64,000 nt of DNA from Rhodopseudomonas palustris HaA2 (GCF_000013365.1 NC_007778.1:4884501-4948500), one strand, 5' to 3'. Positions 33,203 to 42,161 are shown, numbered from the stretch's first letter. The notes: generated by a model not told the origin, from the sequence alone. Numbers and translations are program-made.

Positions 33203-34795
33203 ATGTCCCCTCACCCACCCTCCTCCGGCCTCGCCTTCGACCGCCGCATGCTGCTGCGCGGCGCACTCGGGGCCGGCCTTGCCGGCGCGCTGCCGGCCGC
33301 CGCCGGCGCGGCGGAGCGCGTCGCCTTCAAGTCCGACCCGTTCACGCTCGGGATCGCGTCGGGTGATCCGGCGCCCGACGGCTTCGTGCTGTGGACCCGA
33401 CTGGCGCCGGAGCCGCTCGAGGCACGTGGCGGCATGACGCCCGCGCCGGTCGAGGTCACCGTCGAGATCGCCGACGATGCGGCGATGGCGCGCGTGATAC
33501 GCACCGTCACGGCCACCGCCCGGCTCGAACTCGCGCACGCGGTCCATGCCGAAATCGAAGGCCTCGCCCCGGGGCGCGATTACTTCTATCGCTTCCGCGC
33601 CGGCGACGCCGAAAGCCCGATCGGCCGCGCCCGCACCCTGCCCGCGCCCGGCGAGACGCCGGCGCGGCTGCGTTTCGCTGCGGCCGGCTGCCAGCGCTGG
33701 GAAGGCGGTTACTACACCGCCTGGCGGGCGATCGCCGACGATCAGCTCGACTTCGTATTCCACTACGGCGACTACATCTACGAATATGCCTTCGCGGCGC
33801 ACGACAGGGACGGCAAGCCCTACCCGCGCACGATGCCGCCGGACTTTCCGGTCTGCTTCACGTTGACCGACTATCGCCGCCGCTACGCGCTGTACAAGGG
33901 CGACCCGGACCTGCAGGCGGCGCACGCCTCCTGTCCGTTCCTGTCGAGTTTCGACGACCACGATGTCGTCAACAACTGGGCCGCCGACAGCGACCCGAAG
34001 CAGACCCCGCCCGACGCCTTTCTGTTCCGCCGGGCGATGGCGCTGCAGGCCTGGTACGAGCATATGCCGGTGCGCCGCGCGCAGCTCCCGCGCGGCCCCG
34101 ACGTGCGCGCCTATCGCGGCTTCCGTTTCGGCACACTCGCCGACATCGCCGTGCTCGACACGAGGCAGTATCGCTCGCGCCAGCCCTGCGGCGACGGCTT
34201 CCGCGCGCATTGCGACGAGGCCGATGCGGCCGGTCGCACCATGCTCGGCGCAGCGCAGGAGCAGTGGCTGGCGCAGCGGCTGAAGCAGAGCAAAGCGACC
34301 TGGCAGGTACTGGCGCAGCAAGTGCAGTTCGCGCCGTTCGACTGGCGCGGCTTTCCGTTCGTCAAGGAGACCGACGCGCCGGTACTCGATCTCGACACCT
34401 GGAGCGGCGCCAGCGCCGCGCGCGACCGCGTGACGGCGATGCTCGCCGAAGCGAACATCGCCAATCCGGTGGTGCTGACCGGCGACCTGCACCGGGCGAT
34501 GGCGCTGGACTTGCGCCGCGACTGGCGCGATCCCGACTCGCCGCGCATCGGCGTCGAATTCCTGTCGACCTCGATCTCGTCGCCCGGTGACGGCCCGGCG
34601 ACGGCCGAGAAGCTGGCGGCGCTGTATCGCAACAACCCGCATCTGAAATTCTTCAGCGACCGGCGCGGCTACACCCGCCACACCGTGACGCCGGCGCGCT
34701 GGCAGGCCGATTTCCGCACGGTGGACAGCGTCGCGACCCGCGGAGAGCCGGTCACAACCGCCCAAACCCTGATGGTCGAAGCCGGCCGGGGCTGA
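33203..34795 (+). CDS. phoD: PhoD-family alkaline phosphatase/phosphodiesterase
   Basis: About 530 residues from ATG at 33203 (33191 also possible). A Tat signal (DRRMLLRGALGAGLAG) precedes the N-terminal PhoD domain (DPFTLGIASGDPAPDGFVLWTRL). The metallophosphatase core has HYGDYIYEY, FLSSFDDHDVVNNW and VVLTGDLHRAM, which provide the Fe/Ca ligands. The enzyme is exported folded by Tat and releases phosphate from phosphate esters, including diesters. No pho box is obvious to the eye. It stands alone, with a 338-base gap after it. Confidence 0.92.
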   Translation: MSPHPPSSGLAFDRRMLLRGALGAGLAGALPAAAGAAERVAFKSDPFTLGIASGDPAPDGFVLWTRLAPEPLEARGGMTPAPVEVTVEIADDAAMARVIRTVTATARLELAHAVHAEIEGLAPGRDYFYRFRAGDAESPIGRARTLPAPGETPARLRFAAAGCQRWEGGYYTAWRAIADDQLDFVFHYGDYIYEYAFAAHDRDGKPYPRTMPPDFPVCFTLTDYRRRYALYKGDPDLQAAHASCPFLSSFDDHDVVNNWAADSDPKQTPPDAFLFRRAMALQAWYEHMPVRRAQLPRGPDVRAYRGFRFGTLADIAVLDTRQYRSRQPCGDGFRAHCDEADAAGRTMLGAAQEQWLAQRLKQSKATWQVLAQQVQFAPFDWRGFPFVKETDAPVLDLDTWSGASAARDRVTAMLAEANIANPVVLTGDLHRAMALDLRRDWRDPDSPRIGVEFLSTSISSPGDGPATAEKLAALYRNNPHLKFFSDRRGYTRHTVTPARWQADFRTVDSVATRGEPVTTAQTLMVEAGRG

Positions 34796-35133
34796 TCGGC
34801 AACTGAGCCCTGCCGGCCGTGCCGGCATTGCGGCGCCCCCGAGCCATCGCACTGGTCAGGCCGCGGCCGACCGCGTAGTCTGGCGCCCGCACCGGCCCGC
34901 AAGAGGCCGGTCGGACCGGGAGAACGCCAGGCATGACCGCTCGACAGCGCGCCGCGCTTTCGCACGCCGCAACTGACCGCAGACACCTGCCTTTCACCCC
35001 GCACTGCACGATCGCTCGCGCCTCGGCGCGAGCCGGCCGCAACTGATTGCATCGATCCAGCGCCGGCGCGCTTCGCACGCCGGCTTTTCATCGTCGTCCG
35101 CCTCCCAACGAGAGCAGTGAGAAGGAAGTCTGC
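34796..35133. other. Gene-free interval with a small hairpin
   Basis: 338 bases with no supported gene. TGCCGGC-CGT-GCCGGCA at 34811-34827 is a perfect seven-base stem just after the PhoD stop; it lacks a T-run, so it may only be a weak terminator. The last 35 bases hold the promoter end and the AAGGAAG ribosome site of the next gene. Confidence 0.5.
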
Positions 35134-36141
35134 ATGCCGTCTTCGACCCGCCCGCCGTTCCGACCCGACCGCCGGACCATCTTGCGCGGCGCCGCAGCGC
35201 TCGGCGCGCTGCCGCTGCTGCCCGGCATCGCCCGCGCCGACAGCTGGCCGAGCCGGCCGGTGAAGTTCATCGTGCCGTTCGCGGCCGGCGGCACCACCGA
35301 CATTCTGGCGCGGCTGGTGGCGCAGAAGATGTCGGAGGAGTACGGCCAGCAATTCATCGTCGAAAATAAGGCCGGCGCCGGCGGCAACATCGCCGCCGAC
35401 TTCGTCGCCAAGGCGGATCCCGACGGCTACACCTTCATCGTCGGCACGCCGGGCACGCACGCCATCAATCAGTTCGTGTTCAAGTCGCTGAGCTACGATC
35501 AGGCCAAGGACATCGCGCCGGTGATCGTCATCGCCAAGGTGCCGAACCTGTGCTCGGTGACCAATGCGCTGCCGGTGAAGAGCGTCGCCGAACTGATCGC
35601 CTACGCCAAGTCGAAGCCGGGCGAAATATTCTACGGCACACCCGGCCTCGGCTCGACCGCGCATGTCTCGATCGAGCTGTTCAAGTCGATGACCGGCGCG
35701 CCGATGACGCATGTGCCCTACAAGGGCTCGGCGCCGATGCTGACCGACCTGATCGCCGGCCGCGTGCATTTCACCATCGACAATCTGCCGGCGTCGCAAC
35801 CCCACGCCGACGGCGGAACGATCCGCGCGCTCGCGGTCTCGACCGCGACGCGATGGCCGCTGCTGCCGGACCTGCCGACCATCGCCGAGGCCGGCGTGCC
35901 CGGCTACGACGCCGCGGCGTGGTTCACGATCGGCGCGCCCGCGAAGATTTCGCCGGACATCGTCGCCAGGCTCAACGCCAGCGTCGACAAATTCATCAAG
36001 ACCGAGGAGGGCACCGCGCGGCTGCGCAAGCTCGGCGCCGATCCGGTCGGCGGTTCGCCCGCGGACATGCAGCGCTTCGTGCTCGCCGAAACCGAAAAAT
36101 GGGGCAAGGTCGCGAAGTTCGCCAAGATCGAGCCGCAGTAA
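35134..36141 (+). CDS. Bug-family (TTT) tripartite tricarboxylate binding protein
   Basis: 335 residues with a Tat-like signal (DRRTILRGAAALGA) and the Bug signature WPSRPVKFIVPFAAGGTTDI. GGNIAADFVAKADPDGYTF and THVPYKGSAPMLTDL follow. Bug proteins bind carboxylates in the periplasm for TctAB permeases or act as sensors. No tctA or tctB genes are adjacent, so this is an orphan of the kind abundant in Bradyrhizobiaceae and Burkholderiales. The start has GAAGGAAG eight bases upstream. Confidence 0.92.
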   Translation: MPSSTRPPFRPDRRTILRGAAALGALPLLPGIARADSWPSRPVKFIVPFAAGGTTDILARLVAQKMSEEYGQQFIVENKAGAGGNIAADFVAKADPDGYTFIVGTPGTHAINQFVFKSLSYDQAKDIAPVIVIAKVPNLCSVTNALPVKSVAELIAYAKSKPGEIFYGTPGLGSTAHVSIELFKSMTGAPMTHVPYKGSAPMLTDLIAGRVHFTIDNLPASQPHADGGTIRALAVSTATRWPLLPDLPTIAEAGVPGYDAAAWFTIGAPAKISPDIVARLNASVDKFIKTEEGTARLRKLGADPVGGSPADMQRFVLAETEKWGKVAKFAKIEPQ

Positions 36142-36429
36142 CAGCCGTCCCGCGATCGACCCACGATCATCACCTCGCGCGACGGCAAGACGCCGCCGCG
36201 TGAGGCTTCCGCCGGTCACACGGAAGCATTGCAAAACCTCGCACCTGGCTCGCCTTTCGGACGCTTTTTCGCACGCGCCGCGCGCATCATCGCGCGTTCC
36301 CGATCATCGCAATTTAAATAGCTATCGCCGGTTTAACCCTACCCGGGACTTCATGTGGGTCGCGGAACAATTCCACAATTCGAACGCGTTCCGACCCGTA
36401 AAACTGCGACGGGTAACGGGGGAACGACG

Positions 36430-37647
36430 ATGACGACCACCACGATCGAACGACACGAATGCGCGGCGCCCGCTGGGTTCGGACGCCGCAAAGTCTCGCC
36501 CCGCGCCTGCATCATCGACGGCAAACCGCATCTGCGGACGTTCCTCGCCGACACGCTGGAGGAGTTGCGTTTCGTCACCAGCGAGTGCGGCGGTGTCGAG
36601 GAATTGTCGCAGCGTATCCTCGCCCAGCAGCCCGACATGCTGGTGGTCGGCGCCTCGGTCGGCGGCGTCGAGGCGGCCCGGATTCTCGACGTCGCCGGCG
36701 ACGCCGGATTCCGCGGCAGCGTGATGCTGATCTCCGCGCGCGAGAGCATTGCGCTGCGCGGCATTCTGCACCACGGCCTCGAGCGTGGCCTGACCATGCT
36801 GCCGCCGCTGACCACGCCGTTCAGCGCGCAGATGCTGCGCGAGAGTCTCGCGCCGCTGCTGCCGCAAGAGCCTCCGCCCCGCCCCCAGGTCGATGTCGCC
36901 GAGGCGCTGAAGACCGGCTGGCTGGAGCTGTGGTACCAGCGCAAGCTCGACGCGCGGTCGCTGATACCTTGCGGCGCCGAGGCGTTGGTGCGGATGCGGC
37001 ACCCGAACTGGGGCGTGGTGGTGCCGTCCGCGTTCCTGCCCGACCGCAACGACCCGCATTTCCGCGCGCTGTCGGAATTCGTCGTCGCGCGCGCGATCGC
37101 GGACTGGCGCTATCTGCTCGATCATCACGGCCCGGTCGATCTGTCGATCAATCTTCCGGTCGACTTCCTGCTCGACGCGCAGGCGGTCGAGGATCTGTGT
37201 GCGTGGATCCCGACGCATCCGGCGTTCGGCGGATTGATCGTCGAGATCAACGCCGCCGAAGCCGCCAACCATATCGACGCGATGATCGACGCCGCGCGCC
37301 GGCTGCGGCTGCACAACGTTGCGATCTCGATCGACAAGGTCGGCGCCGACTGGCCGGAACTGATGCATCGCGCGGCGTTTCCGTTCGTCGAACTCAAGGT
37401 CGACCGCGCTTATGTCACCGGCTGCGCCGACGATCGGCTGAAACGGACGGTGTGCCGGCGGATCGTCGACCTCGCCGCCGACTATGGCGCGCGCTGCACC
37501 GCGACCGGAATCGAGAGCCGCTCCGACTACGTCGCGGCCCACGAGATCGGCTTCGATCTGGTCCAGGGCTATCTGTTCGGCAAGCCGATGGGGCTGAAGA
37601 AATTCGCCCGCGCCGCCACGACGAAGTCGCTCGGCACGCTGGAATAG
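36430..37647 (+). CDS. EAL-domain protein with receiver-like N-terminus, probably inactive
   Basis: 405 residues. Residues 25-145 look like a degenerate receiver domain (RACIIDGKPHLRTFLAD, then PDMLVVGAS). Residues 155-400 are an EAL domain: EAL is kept at 184-186 and the QGYLFGKP end (379-386) is intact. The metal-site DD(F/L)G reads D302-K303-VG, and the catalytic glutamate of AEGVE is T359. These changes suggest it binds but does not cut cyclic di-GMP. It is a likely signalling effector with no partner gene beside it. Confidence 0.88.
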   Translation: MTTTTIERHECAAPAGFGRRKVSPRACIIDGKPHLRTFLADTLEELRFVTSECGGVEELSQRILAQQPDMLVVGASVGGVEAARILDVAGDAGFRGSVMLISARESIALRGILHHGLERGLTMLPPLTTPFSAQMLRESLAPLLPQEPPPRPQVDVAEALKTGWLELWYQRKLDARSLIPCGAEALVRMRHPNWGVVVPSAFLPDRNDPHFRALSEFVVARAIADWRYLLDHHGPVDLSINLPVDFLLDAQAVEDLCAWIPTHPAFGGLIVEINAAEAANHIDAMIDAARRLRLHNVAISIDKVGADWPELMHRAAFPFVELKVDRAYVTGCADDRLKRTVCRRIVDLAADYGARCTATGIESRSDYVAAHEIGFDLVQGYLFGKPMGLKKFARAATTKSLGTLE

Positions 37648-37654
37648 CGGCGCG

Positions 37655-38152
37655 CTACTCCTCGAACGTCATGTCGAGGCACTTCGACACGTCGCCGCCG
37701 AGACCCGACGCGATGATGACGCAGCCGCGCACCTTGCGGTTGGCCGTGTCGCTGGCCCAGACCGCGTAGCCGCCCGGGCCGAAGAACGAATTGGTATTCG
37801 CCGATTCGGTCTCCGCGGCGTCGAACTGGTAGGCGCCGTCGGTGTCGAAGATGCGCGGACGCTTGAAGCAGCCGCCATCGGTCTGGACGTTGATGACTTC
37901 CTTGTTGTCCCGGGTCATCGCCAGGCTGACCGCGCAACGGTAGTATTCCGAGGTCTTGACGTTGAACAGATAGGCGTAGGAACGGCAGGTCGCGGTGGTG
38001 AGTTTGCCGGGACTGAGTCCGCGGCTGCAGGCGATGCGCTGGTTGTTACTGAGCTTGAACTCGTCTGCGCGCGCCGCGCCCGTCAGCGCGGTCAGTGACG
38101 CCAGCGCCACCGCGGCGGTCGTCATCCAAGCCTGCCATGACCTTGCGCGCAT
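37655..38152 (-). CDS. Secreted protein of unknown function
   Basis: 165 residues with a signal peptide (AALASLTALTGAARA, cleaved near residue 29). The mature part has six cysteines (IACSRG, TCRSY, YRCAV, GGCFK, RGCVI, KCLDM), so three disulfides are likely in the periplasm or outside. No family recognised. It converges with the EAL gene and is divergent from a small secreted protein gene, across the repeat at 38190-38291. Confidence 0.78.
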   Translation of the reverse strand: MRARSWQAWMTTAAVALASLTALTGAARADEFKLSNNQRIACSRGLSPGKLTTATCRSYAYLFNVKTSEYYRCAVSLAMTRDNKEVINVQTDGGCFKRPRIFDTDGAYQFDAAETESANTNSFFGPGGYAVWASDTANRKVRGCVIIASGLGGDVSKCLDMTFEE

Positions 38153-38189
38153 CGTCCGCCCCCTCGATCGTGTTGGTCGCCGCTTTTAC

Positions 38190-38291
38190 AGCGTTTTCGA
38201 GCGAAGTGGATACCGGTTCGCGTGAAGAAAACGCGTCAAATCGACAATCCAGAGCTCCCGTTCTGATTCCATCAGAACCGGAGAAGCTCTA
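38190..38291. repeat. Repeat, family G (GCGTTTTCGAGCGAAGTGGATAC type)
   Basis: Contains GTGGATACCGGTTCGCGTGA and AGAAAACGCGTCAAA, followed by TTCTGATTCCATCAGAACCG and AGCTCTAG. These blocks are typical of a repeat scattered between genes in Rhizobiales. The TTCTGATT/ATCAGAA arms form a hairpin. It lies in the divergent region upstream of two secreted-protein genes. Confidence 0.8.
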
Positions 38292-38452
38292 GTCCGGAAT
38301 CGGCGCGGGCGAAAGAGTCCCGGACCGGCGGAAGAAAAATCGTGTGTGGGAGCGAGGCTGTTGATACCACACCTGCGGGCTGCTTGACGCCGCCGCGTCG
38401 TTCGTGATTTGTTCAAAAGCGCGACCAGACCGCCAAATCATTCATGTGATCG

Positions 38453-38469
38453 TCACATGCGACGCCCCG
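38453..38469. promoter_or_regulatory. Perfect inverted repeat CATGTGA-TCG-TCACATG
   Basis: Seven-base arms with a three-base spacer, 41 bases upstream of the small secreted protein gene at 38510. It is not a CRP site, because TGTGA and TCACA are too close. It is a candidate operator for an unknown dimeric regulator. Confidence 0.5.
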
Positions 38470-38509
38470 CAGCGGACGTCGAAGTCGGAAGTCGAAGGAG
38501 ACGACAGCC

Positions 38510-38818
38510 ATGATCGCCCGATCCCTCGAGACGCTGCTGGCGGCGGCGGTTGTCGGCGCGCTCGCACTGCCGCTCGCCGCGCGCGCCGAGGAGCCGGCGC
38601 CGTGGGTGCTGTCGCCCGACATGGGGTATGGCTACACCCGCGACAGCAAGACCTTCGCCTACAAGATGGGGACCAGCAACGCCAAGGAGCTGTTCAAGGG
38701 CGCCAAGAAGGTGCCGAAGAACACGCTGTTCTTCCTCGGCGCCAACGGCCAGCTCTACATGCGCACCGGACCGTTCCTGGAAGACGATGGCAGCTTCAAA
38801 TTCGGGCCGGACCGCTGA
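38510..38818 (+). CDS. Small secreted protein of unknown function
   Basis: 102 residues with a signal peptide (cleavage near ARA-EEP, residue 26), then a mostly hydrophilic chain: WVLSPDMGYGYTRDSKTFAYKM and LFFLGANGQLYMRTGPFLEDDG. No cysteines. I recognise no family; short proteins of this type are common in Rhodopseudomonas and Bradyrhizobium. A good GAAGGAGA ribosome site precedes the ATG, and a perfect inverted repeat lies 41 bases upstream. Confidence 0.75.
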   Translation: MIARSLETLLAAAVVGALALPLAARAEEPAPWVLSPDMGYGYTRDSKTFAYKMGTSNAKELFKGAKKVPKNTLFFLGANGQLYMRTGPFLEDDGSFKFGPDR

Positions 38819-38833
38819 TCGCAGCCGGCACAA

Positions 38834-40015
38834 TCAGAACGCGGCGGCGAGTTCGCGCGCGCCGGGATTGGCGCTGTTGGCATCCATCCGCGAATCGGTG
38901 ATCGCGAGCAGCTTCGCCACGGTGTTGTGGCGGATCGCTACCGGATTGCGCTCGTAGCCCGAGCGCTGAAAGAAATTCGCAGTCGGCACCACTTCGCGCA
39001 GCGCCTGCGGCATCGTCACCATGTCGAGCCCGGTGCTGTCGCCGGTGAGATTCATCATTTCCAGCTCGGCGGCGGTCAACGGCTGCATGTAGCCCTTCTG
39101 CCGGGCGAAATTCACCGAGGTCAGCAGCTTGTGGGTCTGCAGCAACGGGCCGACATCGATGTCGAGCACCAGCGCATGCACGCCCCAGCCCTGCGGCGTG
39201 CGGCCGAGTTTTTCGTGCTCGCTCCAATTGCCCGGGATCGACCGCGCCAACGCCACCATCCGCTTCACCACCACGATCTTGCGCTCCAGCGCGGCACGTG
39301 GCGCGCCGGACAAGCGCGCCGCCTTGTCGTTCAGCGCCTTGAGGATGTGGTTGCCCTGCTCGGCGAGCAGCACCAGCGTGTTGGTGGTGAGCAACTGATT
39401 GTAGCCGATCGCGGTGGAGATCGCGCGCGAGCCCGGCCGCGACTTGCTCAGCCCCGACTGCATGTCGTGATCGCCATTGCCGCCGGTTTCGAACGCATAG
39501 ACCCGTACCGCCTGGTCGCGGGTCAGCCCCATCGCGATCGCGGTGCGCGCATAGGCGCGCTTGAACTCGATCTCCGCCGCCGGCCGCTGCGGCGTGAACT
39601 GATAATGCTGCGCGGCCGCCTTGAGAAAATCGGCGACCACCGGAATGCTGCGGCGCTCGCGCGGCGGCTGCGGCGTCGGTTCCGGATCGACCGGACGCTT
39701 CGGTCCGTTGTACACCGGCGGCTGCGCGAGCACGTAGTCATCCGCCGTGATCCGGTCGCCGGCGCGGCGCTTGGCGTTGCGGGTGCGGCGCTTGTCGGCG
39801 ATCGCGGTCCAATACGCCTCGGCGTCGGCGTCGTATTCGGCGCGTGCGGCCTGATATTGCTGCAGCCGGTAGCGATACTCGGCGATCGCCTGCGGCGAGG
39901 CGGCTTGCGCCCGCGCATTGGCCACCGCGAACGGCAGCGGCGGGGCGGTTTCGGCGAGCGCCGGCGACGCGGTCACAAACAGCATCAGCAACGCGACGCT
40001 CGACTTGCGCGGCAT
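38834..40015 (-). CDS. Secreted protein with possible lysozyme-like fold
   Basis: 393 residues from the ATG giving MPRKSSVALLML, followed by a signal ending ALAETA; an upstream ATG at 40069 would add 18 charged residues. An alanine- and arginine-rich region to about residue 120 is followed by a conserved-looking core: VRVYAFETGGNGDHDMQSGL and STAIGYNQLLTTNTLVLL. The pattern of a Glu followed by a GG/QSG loop and a Y/QL motif recalls lytic transglycosylases (E...G..Q). That is only a hint. No neighbour supports a function. Confidence 0.75.
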   Translation of the reverse strand: MPRKSSVALLMLFVTASPALAETAPPLPFAVANARAQAASPQAIAEYRYRLQQYQAARAEYDADAEAYWTAIADKRRTRNAKRRAGDRITADDYVLAQPPVYNGPKRPVDPEPTPQPPRERRSIPVVADFLKAAAQHYQFTPQRPAAEIEFKRAYARTAIAMGLTRDQAVRVYAFETGGNGDHDMQSGLSKSRPGSRAISTAIGYNQLLTTNTLVLLAEQGNHILKALNDKAARLSGAPRAALERKIVVVKRMVALARSIPGNWSEHEKLGRTPQGWGVHALVLDIDVGPLLQTHKLLTSVNFARQKGYMQPLTAAELEMMNLTGDSTGLDMVTMPQALREVVPTANFFQRSGYERNPVAIRHNTVAKLLAITDSRMDANSANPGARELAAAF

Positions 40016-40154
40016 CGACGCGCGGCGGGACGGGTTCCGAATCAAGGCGATCAGCATACGGCGAATCATATCGCATTCAGGGGTGAATGAATCGCTTCAT
40101 CCCGGCTTCGCCTCCTGCGGCAAATCGCAAACCCGATGCGCGCGCCAGCGGACG

Positions 40155-40781
40155 CTACTTCCAGGCGAACACCGGCTGTTCCAGATCTGCGACGCGCGTC
40201 ACCCGGCCGGCCAGCACTTCGCGGAACTGATAGATCAGCGCCGCGGTCGGCGCGTGGATGTAGTCACCGTCGTGGCGGAACCTGACCACGCGACGCTCGC
40301 TCTCCGGAATCCGCGTGAAATCGAACGCGTCTTCCCGGGCGATGCCGGCGAGAGCAATGTGATGCACCGAGGCGACCTCGTCGGGATTGGGCGCGAGCAC
40401 CGCCGCGGTAGCGGCCCAGGCAATCACCGGCGTGATCAGATAGCCGGAGCGGGTCGGATAGTCGTCGAGCATTCCGAGCACGTCGCCGGCCCGCAGTTCC
40501 AGCCCGAGTTCCTCGTGCAATTCCCGCAGCGCGGTCTCGGGGGCGGTCTCGCCCGGATCGCAGCGGCCGCCCGGCAACGCCCACTGGTTGCTGTGCGCGC
40601 GCAGCCGCGCGGCCCGGAACGTCAGCAGGAACGCGGCCGCGCCGTCGTCGCCGGCCACCACCGTGATGGCGACGGCGGCGCGCTTGAGGCCGTGCGGCGT
40701 CAGCCCGTCGTCGTGGCGCGGAAAGACGCGGCAGCGCGCGGCGATATCGGCGCGCAAAGTGTCGTTGTGCGGATGGCTCAT
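40155..40781 (-). CDS. NUDIX hydrolase
   Basis: 208 residues with a perfect Nudix box, G-x5-E-x7-RELHEELGL, within GGRCDPGETAPETALREL and the residues that follow (about residues 72-94). An N-terminal AVAITVVAGDDG strand and QWALPGGR are typical of CoA pyrophosphatase-like (NudL) or ADP-ribose-type enzymes. It would cleave a nucleoside diphosphate linked to another group, using Mg2+. The substrate cannot be decided. It is divergent from the thioesterase gene by 75 bases. Confidence 0.9.
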   Translation of the reverse strand: MSHPHNDTLRADIAARCRVFPRHDDGLTPHGLKRAAVAITVVAGDDGAAAFLLTFRAARLRAHSNQWALPGGRCDPGETAPETALRELHEELGLELRAGDVLGMLDDYPTRSGYLITPVIAWAATAAVLAPNPDEVASVHHIALAGIAREDAFDFTRIPESERRVVRFRHDGDYIHAPTAALIYQFREVLAGRVTRVADLEQPVFAWK

Positions 40782-40856
40782 CCGGCTTGACTACACCGGC
40801 GGCGTGCCCGAGGAAACCATCGCCGCGGCGTTTCCGTGGCGGAGGAAACACCGCGC

Positions 40857-41276
40857 ATGACCGAGACTGCCCGCAGCCTGAAAGCCGACGGCTGGGCCGT
40901 GATCCACGACGACGGCTTCATCGATCTGGTCGGGCCGCTGTGGCATCGCGTCGTCGACGGCCAGCATGAATACGCGATCGCCACGGCTGCCAAGCACCGC
41001 AACCGCCGCGGACTGGTGCAGGGCGGGCTGATGATGACGCTGGCGGATCGCGCCTCCGGCATGGCCGCGCGCGAACAGTCCGGCGCGCCGCATGTCGCCA
41101 CCGTGCAACTCGACACGCATTTCGTCGATGCGGGCGAGATCGGCGATCTCTTGATCGCACGGCCGCGGGTGGTGCGCGCGACCCGCAGCCTGATCTTCAC
41201 CTCGACCGAAGTGAGCGTCGATGGCCGCTGCGTCATCCTCGCCAATGGCGTGTTCAAGATCGTGCGACCGCGCTGA
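40857..41276 (+). CDS. PaaI-like hotdog-fold thioesterase
   Basis: 139 residues from the ATG giving MTETARSL, preceded by GGAGG; an upstream GTG at 40836 would add seven residues. The hotdog core includes NRRGLVQGGLMMTLADRASG and VATVQLDTHFVDAGEIGDLL, typical of PaaI/YdiI-like acyl-CoA thioesterases. Such enzymes hydrolyse acyl- or aryl-CoA thioesters. The specific substrate is unknown. It converges with the HAD phosphatase gene, ending 22 bases before it. Confidence 0.88.
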   Translation: MTETARSLKADGWAVIHDDGFIDLVGPLWHRVVDGQHEYAIATAAKHRNRRGLVQGGLMMTLADRASGMAAREQSGAPHVATVQLDTHFVDAGEIGDLLIARPRVVRATRSLIFTSTEVSVDGRCVILANGVFKIVRPR

Positions 41277-41298
41277 CCCGCTGCGCCCAGCGGGTGGT

Positions 41299-42045
41299 TC
41301 AGGCGGATTCGAGCCAGCGTCCGAGCGCGTCGAGCGTCACCATCGTGTCGGCGGCGCCGGCGCCCGCGAGATGCCGATACGGCGCCTCCGGCTCGCCGAG
41401 ATCGCTCAGCACCGCCAGCGCGCCGGAAAAATCATCGCCCTCGGTGTAGATCCCCGGCGTCACGATGGTGGCGAGGCCGGCGCCGAGCGCGGCCCGCACG
41501 CCGTTGGTGGAGTCCTCGAAGGCGACACAGCGCGCGGCCGGCAGCGCGAGGCGCTCCAGCACATATTGGTAGATATCCGCGGCGGGCTTCTTGGCCGGCA
41601 CGACATCGCCGGCGCCGACCACGTCGAACAACGTCATCGCGCCCTGCCCCAGCGACGCGCCGAGCAGCGCCTCGACATTCGGCAGGCTGGTGGTGGTGGC
41701 AATCGCCAGCCGCACGCCGGCCGCCTTGGCCTCCCGGATCAGCCGCGCAACGCCGGGCCGCAGCGTCGCGCCGGCGGCCACCAGGGCGGTATAGCGGCCG
41801 GTCTTGGCCGCATGCAGTTCGGCGATGCGGCCCACGGCCCGCGCCGCGCCGTCCGGCTGCGACTGCAGAAAATGCGCGATGCGCTCCTTGCCGCCGGCAA
41901 CCTCCAGCAGTCTCCGATAGGCTGGTGCGTCCCAATTCCACGGCAGCGCCTCCGCCGCAAAGGTCTCGTTGAAGGCCTGCCGGTGAAGCTCCTCGGTCTC
42001 TGCGAGCGTCCCGTCGACGTCGAAGATCAATGCTGATGGTGTCAT
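41299..42045 (-). CDS. HAD-superfamily phosphatase, CbbY type
   Basis: 248 residues. The catalytic motif is FDVDGTLAETEELH (nucleophile D9, acid D11), with a helical cap, the motif II threonine in AIATTTS, the motif III lysine in VPAKKPAADIY and the motif IV FEDSTNGVRAA. This matches CbbY-like (phosphoglycolate or xylulose-1,5-bisphosphate) phosphatases. No Calvin-cycle genes are near. It is divergent from the zinc-ribbon gene with a perfect palindrome at 42125-42142 between them. Confidence 0.9.
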   Translation of the reverse strand: MTPSALIFDVDGTLAETEELHRQAFNETFAAEALPWNWDAPAYRRLLEVAGGKERIAHFLQSQPDGAARAVGRIAELHAAKTGRYTALVAAGATLRPGVARLIREAKAAGVRLAIATTTSLPNVEALLGASLGQGAMTLFDVVGAGDVVPAKKPAADIYQYVLERLALPAARCVAFEDSTNGVRAALGAGLATIVTPGIYTEGDDFSGALAVLSDLGEPEAPYRHLAGAGAADTMVTLDALGRWLESA

Positions 42046-42124
42046 TTTACTCTTTCACTCAAAAAGCCGCCGCCGACGTTCCAAAAATGCATAAAAATCA
42101 TCCCTGACAACGGCTTGAGCAATG

Positions 42125-42142
42125 TGTAAAGTAAACTTTACA
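42125..42142. promoter_or_regulatory. Perfect palindrome TGTAAAGT-AA-ACTTTACA
   Basis: Eight-base perfect arms around AA, in the AT-rich space between the divergent HAD-phosphatase and zinc-ribbon genes, 19 bases before the zinc-ribbon ATG. Probably an operator that shuts off that gene. It does not match the BioR half-sites (TTAT/ATAA) that might be expected near bio genes. Confidence 0.6.
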
Positions 42143-42161
42143 GTCCTATCAACCCATATCC

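Larger units (their letters stand above)
38153..38509. other. Divergent intergenic region
   Basis: 357 bases between two divergent secreted-protein genes. It holds the family G repeat (38190-38291) and, close to the rightward gene, the perfect inverted repeat at 38453-38469. Nothing else was seen that supports a gene. Confidence 0.6.

Noticed and set aside
38453-38469. CRP/cAMP binding site
   Set aside because: The TGTGA and TCACA arms are separated by three bases rather than six.
42125-42142. BioR-type operator for the biotin genes
   Set aside because: BioR sites carry TTAT/ATAA half-sites; this palindrome is TGTAAAGT/ACTTTACA and lies at the zinc-ribbon and HAD promoters, not before bioF.
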